Assembly (NCBI RefSeq): GCF_014236855.1
Contig: NZ_CP051261.1
Span: 1,860,001 to 1,924,000 of the forward strand
Source of the DNA: Xanthomonas sp. SI
Lineage (GTDB): Bacteria > Pseudomonadota > Gammaproteobacteria > Xanthomonadales > Xanthomonadaceae
Direction: 5' to 3'
DNA: 64,000 bases
Shown: positions 48,043 through 57,010 of the stretch, one piece after another
Layout of the letters: each line of letters starts with the position of its first letter
How positions within the stretch are numbered: the first letter of the stretch is position 1
Program-made: the position numbers and the translations under genes
Notes under the pieces: model-generated
What the model saw: the letters and a program-made list of their open reading frames with translations, nothing else
What the model was told of the DNA's origin: nothing
The model's database searches: none

Positions 48043-48930
48043 ATGTTGTGGGAGCGACTTCAGTCGCGACGGGCTGTACCGGGAAGGCCTGGCGCGACTG
48101 ATGGCCTGAAGCCACCCGGAGTCGCTCCCGCAAGAAGCAGCATCGGCATCGTCTGTGCGCCCTTGGTGCTGATGCTGGCACTCGCCGCGTGTTCCAAACA
48201 CAGTGCCGAAAGCGCGGCCGAGGCGTCCGCTGCCGTGCCGGCCGCAGCGCCGACCGTGGATGGACGCGCGGCGATGCTGGCGTACGAACACGAGGTGAGC
48301 GTGCAATTGCCGGCGGTGCAGATCGAGGCGCGGCTGAAGCAGGCGCAGGACAGCTGCCTGAGCGGGCGCTTCGGCGCCTGCAACGTGCTGTCGATGGAGC
48401 AGCGCGGCGGCGAGTATCCGCAGGCCACGCTGAGCGTGCGCATCGTGCCGGCGGGGGTGGAGCCGCTGATCGCGCAGGCCGGCAACGGCGGCGAGATCGG
48501 CAGCCGCAGCACCCATGCCGAGGACCTGGCGCAGGCGGTGCAGGACAACGCCGCGCTGCAGCAGCGCCTGCAGGCCGAGCAGCGCCGTCTGCAGGAATTC
48601 CAGCAGCGCCGCGACCTCAGCGTCGCCGACATGATCAGCCTGTCGGAGAAGATGGCCGAACTCGACACGCAACTGCTGTCGGTCAGCCAGGAAGCGGCAC
48701 AGCATCGCCGGCGCATCGAGACGCAACAGCTGACCCTGCAGTTCGCCACGCCCGACGGCGAACGCAGCCGCAGCGAGATCGGCGAAGCCTTCGCCGACAC
48801 CGGCTCGATCTTCGCCTCCGCCACCGCCTGGGCGATCCGTGCGATCGCGGCGCTTACGCCGTTCGTGCTGCTCGGCGCGGTGCTCTGGTGGCTGATCGCC
48901 TGGCTGCGCCGGCGACGCAGGCGCGTCTAG
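48043..48930 (+). CDS. DUF4349 protein with lipobox; REP pair at its 5' end (295 aa)
   Basis: DUF4349-type envelope protein. After a lipobox LALAAC it has a soluble part (VQLPAVQIEARLKQAQDSCL, ISLSEKMAELDTQLLSVSQE, with a coiled coil in between) and one C-terminal helix (ALTPFVLLGAVLWWLIAWLR) with a basic end, typical of DUF4349. The signal segment (IVCAPLVLMLALAAC) has no basic n-region of its own. The only in-frame ATG upstream is 48043, inside the edge of the REP pair at 48047-48132; the other options are TTG 48163, GTG 48166 and ATG 48172. The start is therefore uncertain. Confidence 0.75.
   Translation: MLWERLQSRRAVPGRPGATDGLKPPGVAPARSSIGIVCAPLVLMLALAACSKHSAESAAEASAAVPAAAPTVDGRAAMLAYEHEVSVQLPAVQIEARLKQAQDSCLSGRFGACNVLSMEQRGGEYPQATLSVRIVPAGVEPLIAQAGNGGEIGSRSTHAEDLAQAVQDNAALQQRLQAEQRRLQEFQQRRDLSVADMISLSEKMAELDTQLLSVSQEAAQHRRRIETQQLTLQFATPDGERSRSEIGEAFADTGSIFASATAWAIRAIAALTPFVLLGAVLWWLIAWLRRRRRRV
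48047..48132. repeat. Degenerate REP pair at the 5' end of the DUF4349 gene
   Basis: Left arm TGTGGGAGCGACTTCAGTCG is intact; the right arm ends GGAGTCGCTCCCGCA but is broken by an insertion (GATGGCCTGAAGCCACC). Unlike the other REPs it is at the 5' end of a gene, in its reading frame. Confidence 0.88.
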
Positions 48931-48957
48931 GAAGCGGGCGCTCGCTAGGGTGCCGCT

Positions 48958-49025
48958 TGTAGGAGCGGCTTCAGCCGCGACAGGCTTTATCAGTAAGGCC
49001 CGTCGCGGCTGAAGCCGCTCCTACA
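48958..49025. repeat. GTAG-type REP pair (inverted repeat)
   Basis: Canonical arms TGTAGGAGCGGCTTCAGCCG and complement ending GCCGCTCCTACA, between the 3' ends of the DUF4349 gene and the acidic protein gene. Confidence 0.92.
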
Positions 49026-49040
49026 GTGTTTCGGCAGGCG

Positions 49041-49334
49041 CTAGCCTTCGTCCTGCTCGAACTCCACAATCACTTCCAGGTCGAAGGCCAGCGCCTCCAC
49101 CGCTTCGCGCACCTTCTGCGCGGTGGCGAGGTTGCCGGCCTCGATCTCGACCTCGTGGGTGCCTGGACCCTGGTCGTCGGGCAGTCCGGCCGAGCTGGAA
49201 TCGTCGTCGTCCATGTGGCTCATCAGATCGTCGATTTCCTCGACGTGCTCGATGCCTTCCAGGCTGCCGAGCAGGTTGATGATGGCGCGGGCATCGTCTT
49301 CGCTGCCGGTGATGCGGATACGGAGCTGGGGCAT
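49041..49334 (-). CDS. Small acidic hypothetical protein (97 aa)
   Basis: I do not recognise a named family. The sequence is beta-alpha in pattern: PQLRIRITGSEDDARAIINL and SLEGIEHVEEIDDLMSH, then an acidic linker (MDDDDSSSAGLPDDQ) and TAQKVREAVEALAFDLEVIV ending in FEQDEG. It looks like two small ferredoxin-like halves (beta-alpha-beta), such as ACT or MTH1187 folds. AGAGGAAG precedes the start at 49334. No signal peptide. Single gene. Confidence 0.65.
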   Translation of the reverse strand: MPQLRIRITGSEDDARAIINLLGSLEGIEHVEEIDDLMSHMDDDDSSSAGLPDDQGPGTHEVEIEAGNLATAQKVREAVEALAFDLEVIVEFEQDEG

Positions 49335-49400
49335 GCGTCTTCCTCTGGGTAGGGGAAGGCAAGGCTAGGCAGGCGCTGGCTAAGACGAAGTGATGACGGC

Positions 49401-50852
49401 TCAGCGCGGCTGCGACGCTGCGCTGCCGAGCACGGCCTGGTCCACGGTGCTCTCGTCGAACACCGGTGCCAACAGCGCCTCGGCCGCGGCGCGCAGCATC
49501 GCCGGGGCGATGTAGTGGCGATGGCCGCGCGCGATCAGCGCCATGTACAGGCGGCCGAACCAGTTGCGGCAGGCCACGCGTGTGTCCAGGCTCAGTTCCA
49601 CGCTGCCGTCCTCGGCGACGTCCACGCCCACGCAGCTGCGGAACACCAGGTGCCGGTCGTCGGCGCCGAGCAGCACCTGCGCGCGTCGGTCGTGCGCGGC
49701 GTGCGCCTGGTCCAGCACCGGGAAGCGGCCGGCGAACAGGCGCTCGCGCTGCGGCGACAACAGCGAGGACACCGGACACCCCAGCGGCGAGGTGCGCAGC
49801 CGCAGCGGCGCGACCAGCGCGTTGCGGATCCGCATCAGCCAGGTCACGCCGAGCGGCCGACGCTGCATGAAGCCTTCCAGCAGCGTCGCCATCAACGCGT
49901 GCGCGCCGCGCTGGCGCAGCTGATGCGGCTGCAGGCGCAGGCGCACGCTGTCCTGGTGGTCGTGCGCCTGCAGTGCGTCCCACAGCAGCGAGCCGGGCAC
50001 CGGCTGCGGTAGCGAGCGCACGGCCGCCAGGCGCGGCGCCAACGCGACGAAGCCGGGCGGATGCCGCCATGCGCCCAGCGCCTGGCGCAGGCGCCCGCTG
50101 CGCGCGCGCAGGTCCGCGCACCAGGCCAGCCGCCGGCTGCCGGGCGAAGCGGACAGCGACAGGCGCACGGTCGGCACCTGCATCGCCTGCGCCTGCGGCG
50201 ACGCCAGCAGCGCGCTCACCGCGGGCGGCAGCACCTCGGTCAGCGTGGCGATGTCGGCGGTGCCGGCCATGACCCGTTCGCGCACTTCCGCGCTCAGTTC
50301 GCCGCCAGCCTCGTCGCTGTGGCAGGACAGCGCGAAGAACGCCGGATGCGCCGCGTGCGCGCGCAGCGGCGCGAACTGGTGCCAGGTGCCGCCGCCGAAG
50401 CGCACGGTGAACAGGCAGTCGGCCGGCAGGTCGACGTGGCGCAACGCGGCCAGGAAATGCTGCGGATCCTGTTCGAGTTGCGCCATCGATGCGGTGCAGA
50501 AGCGCAGCTGCGCGCCGCCGCTGCCGGTGATCGCGGTGAACATGCGATGCCCGGCGTGGCGATGGAAGGGATGTCCGTTCGCGCCGACCGCGAAGGAGAA
50601 CAGCGACGTCGATTCGCCATTGGCGAAATCGGTGTCGGCCAGCCGTGCCGACGGTTCGTCCAGCGCATCGTGGAAGCTCGGGTGCGCGCGCTGGCGCACG
50701 CAGGCCTGGGCGATCAACGGATCGCCGGCGCCGGCGCCGAGCTGCGCGATCAGGGTCACTTCCACCGGCAGCCCGCCGCTGTACGAGGCCAGACGCACGG
50801 AGGGAAAACCTGCCTGTGCGGCAGCGGTTTCGCGGAGCGGAGCGGTGGACAT
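49401..50852 (-). CDS. Cupin-like plus DUF2867 fusion protein (483 aa)
   Basis: Two parts. N-terminal part (about 80-180) is cupin-like: ANGHPFHRHAGHRMFTAITG with His94, 97, 99 and 102, then FGGGTWHQF with His158, possible metal ligands. C-terminal part (about 270-470) is a DUF2867 domain: VTWLMRIRNALVAPLRLRTS, FPVLDQAHAAHDRRAQVLLG, RNWFGRLYMALIARGHRHYI. DUF2867 proteins are usually about 150-200 aa and stand alone; this fusion is unusual. It starts 32 bp after the ArsR gene and is probably cotranscribed with it. Function unknown. Confidence 0.75.
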   Translation of the reverse strand: MSTAPLRETAAAQAGFPSVRLASYSGGLPVEVTLIAQLGAGAGDPLIAQACVRQRAHPSFHDALDEPSARLADTDFANGESTSLFSFAVGANGHPFHRHAGHRMFTAITGSGGAQLRFCTASMAQLEQDPQHFLAALRHVDLPADCLFTVRFGGGTWHQFAPLRAHAAHPAFFALSCHSDEAGGELSAEVRERVMAGTADIATLTEVLPPAVSALLASPQAQAMQVPTVRLSLSASPGSRRLAWCADLRARSGRLRQALGAWRHPPGFVALAPRLAAVRSLPQPVPGSLLWDALQAHDHQDSVRLRLQPHQLRQRGAHALMATLLEGFMQRRPLGVTWLMRIRNALVAPLRLRTSPLGCPVSSLLSPQRERLFAGRFPVLDQAHAAHDRRAQVLLGADDRHLVFRSCVGVDVAEDGSVELSLDTRVACRNWFGRLYMALIARGHRHYIAPAMLRAAAEALLAPVFDESTVDQAVLGSAASQPR

Positions 50853-50884
50853 CGGCGGATTCCTTTTGGCCGGGGCGGGACGGG

Positions 50885-51199
50885 TCAGGCGTTCTTCTTC
50901 GCCAGCTTGCGCGCTTCGCGCTTGAGCGGGCCGGCAGTGGGGCAGACCTCGAAGGCGAAGCCGCTGAGCGTGTTGACCAGGTTGTCGGGGGTCAGCCGGT
51001 ACACCACGAACTGGCCGCGGCGCTCGCTCGACACCAGCCCGGCCGCTTCCAGCACCGACAGGTGCCGCGAGATCGCCGGCGCGCTCATCGCGAAGCGCTG
51101 CCCGATCTGCCCGGCGGTGAGTTCCTGCGCCGACAGGTAGGCCAGGATCTCGCGGCGCGGGCGGGAGGCGAGGGCTTCGAAGACGCGGTCGATGGACAT
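50885..51199 (-). CDS. ArsR/SdpR-type winged-helix repressor (104 aa)
   Basis: Small ArsR-superfamily regulator. Helix-turn-helix SAQELTAGQIGQRFAMSAPA and SRHLSVLEAAGLVSSERRGQ; there is no cysteine metal site in the recognition helix (one Cys only, near the C-terminus), so metal sensing is unlikely. This is typical of the SdpR autorepressor group. It heads an operon with the cupin-DUF2867 gene. AT-rich palindromes just upstream are likely operators. Confidence 0.87.
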   Translation of the reverse strand: MSIDRVFEALASRPRREILAYLSAQELTAGQIGQRFAMSAPAISRHLSVLEAAGLVSSERRGQFVVYRLTPDNLVNTLSGFAFEVCPTAGPLKREARKLAKKNA

Positions 51200-51204
51200 C
51201 AGGG

Positions 51205-51235
51205 ATTAGATAATTAACGAATTAGCTAATTAATG
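51205..51235 (-). promoter_or_regulatory. AT-rich operator/promoter of the ArsR gene
   Basis: A 12-base perfect palindrome AATTAGCTAATT at 51220-51231 is flanked by a related stretch ATTAGATAATTAA at 51205-51217, giving a run of about 30 AT-rich bases 6-36 bp upstream of the start codon in GC-rich DNA. Autorepression by the ArsR protein is inferred. Confidence 0.65.
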
Positions 51236-51304
51236 ACGTATCGATGGCGGGGTGTCAAGCGTCCTGTGGGAGCAGTCGTCCCGATTCTCGGGCAATGGCA
51301 TTTT

Positions 51305-51372
51305 TGTAGGAGCGGCTTCAGTCGCGACAGGATCTATCGGTAACGCCTGTCGCGGCTGAAGCCGCTCCTACA
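51305..51372. repeat. GTAG-type REP pair (inverted repeat)
   Basis: Left arm TGTAGGAGCGGCTTCAGTCG, right arm complement ending GCCGCTCCTACA; the left stem has a G-T wobble. It lies between the ArsR operator and the 3' end of the LysR gene. Confidence 0.92.
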
Positions 51373-51411
51373 AGAGCGTGCGGTCAAGAGCGGGCGGCTA
51401 GACGCGAACGG

Positions 51412-52353
51412 CTAGCTCGCCCTCGGCGGCAATCCGAGCAGTTCCGCCGGCAGCGCCGGCATCGGGGTGCGTTCGTCCAGCGCCTCACGCTTGAGCCAGT
51501 CGATGAACTGGCTGGCCGCCGGGCTGGGCAGGCGGTGGCTGGGGTGCACGATGTAGTAGGAATAGCGCGCTTTCAGCGCCGGGCCGGGCAGGCGCACCAG
51601 TTCGTAGCGTTGCAGGTACGGCTGGGCGATGTGCTTGCGCGCCAGCACCGCGCCGACGCCATACACCGCCGCGCGCATCGCATCGGTGCTGTCGTTGAAG
51701 GTGTGCATCGGCGGCAGTTCCACGCCGCGCACCGCGGCGGCGCGGAACCAGTCGCGCCAGCCCTGCGGCGACATGTCGGTGAGCAGCGGCAGCTGCGCGA
51801 TCTGCTCGGGGCGGCGCAGCGTGGCCAACTGCGGCAGCGCCGGCGAGGCCACCGGGAACAGTTCGTCGTCCATCAGATGATGCGAGGTCAGCCCGGGCCA
51901 CGCGCCCTGGCCGTAGCGGATGCCCAGATCCGGTCCGCCGTCCTCGAAGCGCGAGAACGCCGCGTCGGTCTGGATGTCCAGGCGCACGTGCGGATGCGCC
52001 TGGCAGAAGCGCGGCAGCCGCGGCAGCAGCCAACAGTAGGACAGCGAGCGCAAGGTGGTGATGCGCAGCGGCGCGGTGTCGGCTTGCGGGTGCAGGTTGC
52101 CGGCAACCGCGGCGATGTCGGCCAGCGCTGCGCTGGCCGCATCGGCCAGTTGCCGGCCCTCGGCGGTCAGTTTGACCCCGCGCGCATGGCGCTGGAACAG
52201 GGCCGCGCCGAGCAGCGCTTCCAGCTTGCGCACATGGTGGCTGACCGCGCTGGCGGTGAGGTGCAGTTCCTCCGCCGCATGGGCGAAGTTCTGGTGGCGC
52301 GCGGCGACGGCGAAGACGCCGAGCGCAGGCAGCAGGGCAGGACGCAGTTGCAT
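51412..52353 (-). CDS. LysR-family transcriptional regulator, GcvA-like (313 aa)
   Basis: N-terminal HTH (LPALGVFAVAARHQNFAHAA, LHLTASAVSHHVRKLEALLG) and C-terminal periplasmic-binding-like effector domain (LRITTLRSLSYCWLLPRLPR, VELPPMHTFNDSTDAMRAAV). The GcvA-like subgroup is recognised by LFQRHARGVKLTAEGRQ. Start at 52353. Divergent from an EamA-type transporter gene, which it may regulate. Effector unknown. Confidence 0.9.
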   Translation of the reverse strand: MQLRPALLPALGVFAVAARHQNFAHAAEELHLTASAVSHHVRKLEALLGAALFQRHARGVKLTAEGRQLADAASAALADIAAVAGNLHPQADTAPLRITTLRSLSYCWLLPRLPRFCQAHPHVRLDIQTDAAFSRFEDGGPDLGIRYGQGAWPGLTSHHLMDDELFPVASPALPQLATLRRPEQIAQLPLLTDMSPQGWRDWFRAAAVRGVELPPMHTFNDSTDAMRAAVYGVGAVLARKHIAQPYLQRYELVRLPGPALKARYSYYIVHPSHRLPSPAASQFIDWLKREALDERTPMPALPAELLGLPPRAS

Positions 52354-52593
52354 GGCGGGACACGTGGCAGATTTGTGGCTCGCGACGATACTACGCGCTT
52401 GTGGGCGTTGCGACGGCGCGCGATCCTCGCAGCCATGCGCAAGATGCGGGGCCGGTGCGGCCCAGGTCGGTGCGCGGCCCGCTTCTGCCGCTGTTCGCGC
52501 GTTGCCTGTTGCCCGGCGGCAGGCGGCAGCTGCGTCCGCGGCGGCAGCAAGATCGATGGCAGCGGACACGAGATGAATCCAGGAGACAACACA

Positions 52594-53502
52594 GTGAATG
52601 CAGCCAACCCCGCGTCCGGCGATCCAGCCGACGCCGTTCCGGCACCCGCGGTGCGCGACTGGCGCACGCCGCTGGAACTGCTGTTCCTGGGCATCGTCTG
52701 GGGCTGCTCGTTCCTGTTCATGCGCGTGGCGGCGCCGCAATTCGGCGCCTATGCGCTGGTGGAACTGCGCCTGGCGCTGGGCGCGACGGTGCTGTTGCCG
52801 TTCCTGTGGATGGCGCGCGCGCGCTTTCCGCTGCGGCGCTGGCCGACGCTGGCGGCGATCGGGTTGCTCAATTCCGCGCTGCCGTTCCTGCTGTTCGCCT
52901 GGGGCGCGCAGCATGCGCCGGCGGCGATCGGCGCGATCTGCAACGCGATGACGGTGCTGTTCACCGCGTTGATCGCGTTCCTGTTCTTCGGCGAGAAGAT
53001 CGGTGCGCGCCGTGCGATGGCGCTGCTGATCGGCTTCGTCGGCATCGTGGTCCTGGCCACCGGCAAGTCGGCCGGGTTGAGCGTGGGGCCGGCGGCATTC
53101 GCCGGCGCCACCGCATCGCTGCTGTACGGCATCGGCTACAGCCTGGTGAAGCGCTATATGAGCGACCTGCCGCCGGCCGCGTCGGCCGCCTCCACCCTGG
53201 GCTGCAGCGCAGTGCTGCTGGCGCCGCTGGCCTGGACGCATTGGCCGGCCGCGCCGGTGCCGGCGGTGGCCTGGGCCTGCGCCGGCGCGCTGGGCGTGGT
53301 CTGCACCGGCCTGGCGTTCCTGATGTATTACCGGTTGATCCAGCGCATCGGCCCGGCGCGCGCGTCCACGGTGACCTATCTGGTCCCGGTGTTCGGCGCG
53401 CTGCTGTCCTGGTCGATCCTCGGCGAGCCGCTGACCTGGAGCATGCTGCTGGCCGGCGCGCTGATCCTGGGCAGCGTCGCCTTCAGCCAGCGCGCGCGTT
53501 GA
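52594..53502 (+). CDS. EamA/DMT-superfamily transporter (302 aa)
   Basis: Ten predicted helices in two EamA repeats: LLFLGIVWGCSFLFMRVAAP at the start, IGLLNSALPFLLFAWGAQHA, VLFTALIAFLFFGEKIGARR ending repeat 1, and TYLVPVFGALLSWSILGEPL near the end. I chose GTG 52594 because AGGAG (52581-52585) is eight bases upstream; an in-frame ATG at 52573 exists without a clear ribosome site. Divergent from LysR; followed 11 bp later by the DinB gene. Confidence 0.88.
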   Translation: MNAANPASGDPADAVPAPAVRDWRTPLELLFLGIVWGCSFLFMRVAAPQFGAYALVELRLALGATVLLPFLWMARARFPLRRWPTLAAIGLLNSALPFLLFAWGAQHAPAAIGAICNAMTVLFTALIAFLFFGEKIGARRAMALLIGFVGIVVLATGKSAGLSVGPAAFAGATASLLYGIGYSLVKRYMSDLPPAASAASTLGCSAVLLAPLAWTHWPAAPVPAVAWACAGALGVVCTGLAFLMYYRLIQRIGPARASTVTYLVPVFGALLSWSILGEPLTWSMLLAGALILGSVAFSQRAR

Positions 53503-53513
53503 AGGAGCTGCCG

Positions 53514-54029
53514 ATGACCGCTTCCCTGCTCGTATCGCAATTCGCCTACAAGGCCTGGGCCAACGCCGAACTGCTGCAGGCGCTGGCGCAGATCGACGCG
53601 GTCGCGTATCCGGCGCAACGGCAGCGTGCGATCCGGCTGTTGAACCACACCTACGTGGTGGACCGGATCTTTGCCGCGCACCTGGACGGTGGCACGCATG
53701 CGTTCACGGACAGCAACACGCCGGAGACGCCGGCGCTGGACGTATTGCACGCGGCCGTCGCCGAATCCGACCTCTGGTATGCCGGCTACGTCGCCCAGCT
53801 CGATGCGGTCGCATTGCAGCAGTTTCTCGTATTCCGCTTCACCGACGGCGATGCCGGCCGCATGACCCGCGAGGAAATGCTGTTCCATGTGCTGGCGCAC
53901 GGCGCCTATCACCGCGGCAACATCGCCATGTTGCTGAGCGACTGCGGGCTGGAGCAGCCGCGCGAACTGTTCACCCGCTTCCTGCACGCAGTCGAGCCCG
54001 AGCGGCGCGGCGCGGCGCCAATGGCCTGA
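53514..54029 (+). CDS. DinB-family protein (171 aa)
   Basis: Four-helix DinB/YfiT-like metalloprotein. Metal-binding histidines appear as LLNHTYVVDRIF and VLAHGAYHRGNIAML (the typical HxxxH near the end). Function in this family is mostly unknown; some are thiol-transferases. AAGGAG precedes the ATG at 53514 and the gap to the EamA gene is 11 bp, so they form an operon. Confidence 0.88.
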   Translation: MTASLLVSQFAYKAWANAELLQALAQIDAVAYPAQRQRAIRLLNHTYVVDRIFAAHLDGGTHAFTDSNTPETPALDVLHAAVAESDLWYAGYVAQLDAVALQQFLVFRFTDGDAGRMTREEMLFHVLAHGAYHRGNIAMLLSDCGLEQPRELFTRFLHAVEPERRGAAPMA

Positions 54030-54087
54030 GCGCCGGCGGAAAGCCAATGCAGGGCAGTCCGCTGGCGAGCGCGAGCGCCGGGGCGAA

Positions 54088-55002
54088 TTACTGCGGCGGC
54101 GTGCGCACCGGCAACGGTACGTTGCACAGGTCGATGTGCCCGGCTGGGCGCTTGTAGAAATCGTCCCTGCGGTTGCGCCGTGCTTCGGCCACGTCGCGGA
54201 AGGTCTGGGTGTCGGTGCGCAGCAACTGCAGCGGGGTGCGTTCGGCCTCGGGCAGGTCGCTGGCGAGCTTGATCGCGCGGATCGGCGTGCGCTGTTCGGG
54301 CTTGGCGTAGAAGCCCATCGGGTCCGGTCCGCGCGGAATCACGCTGAGCAGTTCCATGCCCTTGACCACGCGCCCGACCACGGTGATGTTGCGGTCCAAC
54401 TGCCGCGGCGATTGCCCGGTGACCACATACAGTTCGGCACCGATGCTGCTGTCCTCGTCGTTGTTGCGGCCGGCGCCTAGGGTGCCGTAGCAGTGCGCCA
54501 GCCACGTCTTGCCGTCCTTGGGGTCGCGCGCGGCCGGGAAGCCGTCGACGAAGCCCACTTGCGGCGCCCAGCCGTCACGGTCCGGCAGCGCCTGGAACGC
54601 GAGGCCCTTGGCGTCGCGCTGGAACTCGGCGGGCAGGTGGCGCTTGGCCGACCCCAGCGGCTTGGCCTTGTCCGCCTCCTCGCCGTCGGGATCGCCGAAC
54701 TGCACCACGAAATTGTCCTGCGAGCGGTAGATGCTCAGGCCGTCCCAGAAGTGCTCGTGGGCCAGGGTGCGGATATTGCCGACATGCTGCGGTGCGAATG
54801 CCGGCGCCAGTTCGATGACGACGCGGCCGGTATCCAGGTCCAGATACAGGGTGTTGGCCGGGTCGAGCGTGCGCCAGTCACCAGGCTTGGACGCGTCCAG
54901 GATCTGCTGCGGACTGCGGTATGGCACTGCCGGCGCGGCCGCCAGTGCGCAGGCGGCGGACGACAGCAGTGCGAGGGCGAGCAGGGTGGGACGCAAGGGC
55001 AT
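54088..55002 (-). CDS. Exported cyclophilin-type peptidyl-prolyl isomerase (304 aa)
   Basis: Signal peptide [14 protein letters not shown], then a cyclophilin domain (about residues 55-250): [40 protein letters not shown], and a late [18 protein letters not shown]. It isomerises Xaa-Pro bonds in the periplasm. The canonical R-x-x-x-F-M-Q-G-G core is altered here ([13 protein letters not shown]), so activity may be reduced. Start at 55002. It lies 85 bp downstream of the XVIPCD effector gene on the same strand. Confidence 0.85.
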   Translation of the reverse strand: MPLRPTLLALALLSSAACALAAAPAVPYRSPQQILDASKPGDWRTLDPANTLYLDLDTGRVVIELAPAFAPQHVGNIRTLAHEHFWDGLSIYRSQDNFVVQFGDPDGEEADKAKPLGSAKRHLPAEFQRDAKGLAFQALPDRDGWAPQVGFVDGFPAARDPKDGKTWLAHCYGTLGAGRNNDEDSSIGAELYVVTGQSPRQLDRNITVVGRVVKGMELLSVIPRGPDPMGFYAKPEQRTPIRAIKLASDLPEAERTPLQLLRTDTQTFRDVAEARRNRRDDFYKRPAGHIDLCNVPLPVRTPPQ

Positions 55003-55087
55003 GGCGGCAGCCTGGAGGACGGTAGCCCGATTCTTACCCAGCCACCGTCGCCGCGCCAATGCCGCCGTTGCGTTGCCTGCCTTTATC

Positions 55088-56848
55088 TCAGCGCGCCGGT
55101 GCGCGTTGCGGGGCGTCCTGGGTCTCCTGCGCGGCAGCCATCGCGGGCTGCGCAGTCGCATTCAAGGCGTTGAGCTGGCGCAGGCTGTCCTGTAGCGGTG
55201 TGGCCGTGGCGACCTGCGCGTCCACGTAGGCGGTGCGCTTGTCGGCTCCCAGCGGGTCGCCCTGCACCGCGAACACGCGGCCGGCGTCGTTGCGCAGCAC
55301 ATGGTCGACCTGGGTCAGGCCTTCGCGCTTGGCCGCCAGCAGCAGATGGGTCGCCAGTTGCGGATCGGCCGGCGTCAACCGGGCGTCGATCATGCGCTGC
55401 ATCGCGTGGTCCGGATGCGCCGGATCGCGGGGATCGGCTGGCGCGCTCGCGGCTGTTGCCGGCGTTGCGGCCGCGGTCTTCGGAGCGTGGCGCTCGATTT
55501 CGGCGTCGATCCGGGTCAGCGCGCCGCTGAGCGCGCCATCGGCATCGGCGGCGATGTGGAACAGGCGTTCGCTCAGGCCGTACGGGGAATTGCCGAGATT
55601 GCGCGCCAGGCCGATCGCGAATTCCTCGTTGCTCATGCGGGCGTAGTCGCCGGCCCGCTCGCGATCGAACGGGCGCGCCTGCGCGGCCTGTGCGTACTGC
55701 TGGCGCAGCGCGCCCATCTGCGCCTCGGAGAAGTTCAGGGTCACGTCCTGGCCGGCGGCGATGGCGTCGGCCGCGGTGTCCTTCCTGGCCAGCGCGGCAT
55801 TGAGCAGTTGCGCCTGATTGGCGTCGACCTTGCCGAAGCCGAGCTGGTAGCGCCGCGCATCGAGGTGTTCGCTGCCGGCGGCATCGAACTGGCGGGTCAG
55901 GGTGAGCGGCACGTTGTCGGCGTACTGCAGCTTGCTGGCGACGGTGCTGCTGCCGTCGGCCTGGGTGGCGCGCACGTTCTCGCCGCTGTTGCGCTGCCCG
56001 CCCAGATCCACGCTCACCGGCCCCAGCCCGAGTTTGGCGCGGGTCTGCGAACTCATGCTCAGGGTGTCGATCCGCTGCACGTCGCTGACCCCGGGCGCCT
56101 GTGCCGGCAGCTGGCCGCTGCCGAGGAAATCGCGGTAGGCGGCCTGCGCCTGCGGCTCGCGCAGATCGAAGGTGGCGGTGTGCATGCTGGCCTGGCCCAG
56201 CGCGTCCTGGCGGCCGAGCATGGCCTGCGCCACGGACGTCTTCAGCCCGAGCATCTCGGCGTGTTCGATCGCCGCGGTCGGTCCTATGGCCACGCGCACG
56301 TGGTAGGGGTCCAGGCGCTCCGCGGCGTAGCTGATACCCGCCGCGTCGGTGTGTTCGCTGCTGCTGGCGAAGCTGCGGAACCAGGCCTCCAGCGAGGTGC
56401 GGACGAAGGCCTGGCCGTCGAGTTTGACGCTGCCGTCGACCGGGATGCTCAGTGGATCGAATGGATTGACCCCGCGCGCGGCCTCGGCGGTGGCGTCGCC
56501 GGGCAGCTTGACGCTGTAGCGCGCTCGCTCGCCGAGCTGGGTCGTGCTGCTGACGCTCGCTGCGTTGCGGCCGGTGGTGGCGGCGTCGAGCTGGTGGCCC
56601 TGGCGAAATTCCATCTCCAGGCCGAACTCGGTTTTGCCGTCGGCAGTGCGCCGGCTGGCGCCCACGCTCTGGGTGGCGACAAGCCGGTGCTCGATCGGCC
56701 CGGTGCGCCCCAGTACGCGCGATTCGGTGTGCTCCGCGCTGACGCTGCCGTCGGCTGGATTCCACTTCAATGGACCGGCACTGCGACTGCTGCCGGCGCT
56801 GGCGAAGGTGGGATCCGTAGCCTGGGCGGGGGGCGTCGTTGAATTCAT
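55088..56848 (-). CDS. XVIPCD-domain protein, putative X-type IV secretion effector (586 aa)
   Basis: C-terminal XVIPCD, the domain VirD4 recognises in Xanthomonadales effectors (X-Tfe), at about residues 472-561: [50 protein letters not shown], and a Gln-rich tail. The N-terminal 470 residues are beta-rich with a short motif [19 protein letters not shown] and match no toxin family I know. No signal peptide, as expected for T4SS effectors. AGGAGG lies five bases before the start at 56848. No adjacent small lipoprotein immunity gene (X-Tfi) is visible: one side is the cyclophilin, the other a divergent PadR. Confidence 0.88.
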   Translation of the reverse strand: MNSTTPPAQATDPTFASAGSSRSAGPLKWNPADGSVSAEHTESRVLGRTGPIEHRLVATQSVGASRRTADGKTEFGLEMEFRQGHQLDAATTGRNAASVSSTTQLGERARYSVKLPGDATAEAARGVNPFDPLSIPVDGSVKLDGQAFVRTSLEAWFRSFASSSEHTDAAGISYAAERLDPYHVRVAIGPTAAIEHAEMLGLKTSVAQAMLGRQDALGQASMHTATFDLREPQAQAAYRDFLGSGQLPAQAPGVSDVQRIDTLSMSSQTRAKLGLGPVSVDLGGQRNSGENVRATQADGSSTVASKLQYADNVPLTLTRQFDAAGSEHLDARRYQLGFGKVDANQAQLLNAALARKDTAADAIAAGQDVTLNFSEAQMGALRQQYAQAAQARPFDRERAGDYARMSNEEFAIGLARNLGNSPYGLSERLFHIAADADGALSGALTRIDAEIERHAPKTAAATPATAASAPADPRDPAHPDHAMQRMIDARLTPADPQLATHLLLAAKREGLTQVDHVLRNDAGRVFAVQGDPLGADKRTAYVDAQVATATPLQDSLRQLNALNATAQPAMAAAQETQDAPQRAPAR

Positions 56849-56974
56849 GCATTCCTCCTGGATAGCGCCTGACGGCGCAAGCGGCGCGGAGGATAGACGG
56901 GCCGATGTTGCCGATGCGTCAGGCGTTCGTTATGCCTGCCATGACTACCGGCACATTCGCTATACCCAACTCAA

Positions 56975-56999
56975 CACTAGTATGCATTCCAACCTAGTG
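56975..56999. promoter_or_regulatory. Inverted repeat upstream of padR, candidate operator
   Basis: CACTAG at 56975-56980 and CTAGTG at 56994-56999, a perfect six-base palindrome with a 13-base spacer, ending 11 bp before the padR ATG. PadR proteins repress their own operons, so this is a candidate operator; the arms differ from the ATGT/ACAT type known for some PadRs. Confidence 0.5.
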
Positions 57000-57010
57000 G
57001 GGGAGCGGTC

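Noticed and set aside
48047..48132. A transposon inserted into the DUF4349 gene
   Set aside because: The element is a REP pair with no transposase or target duplication that I can see, and the reading frame passes through it.
54088..55002. Cyclophilin gene as immunity partner of the XVIPCD effector
   Set aside because: It is a recognisable peptidyl-prolyl isomerase of 304 aa with a plain signal peptide and no lipobox like known X-Tfi proteins.
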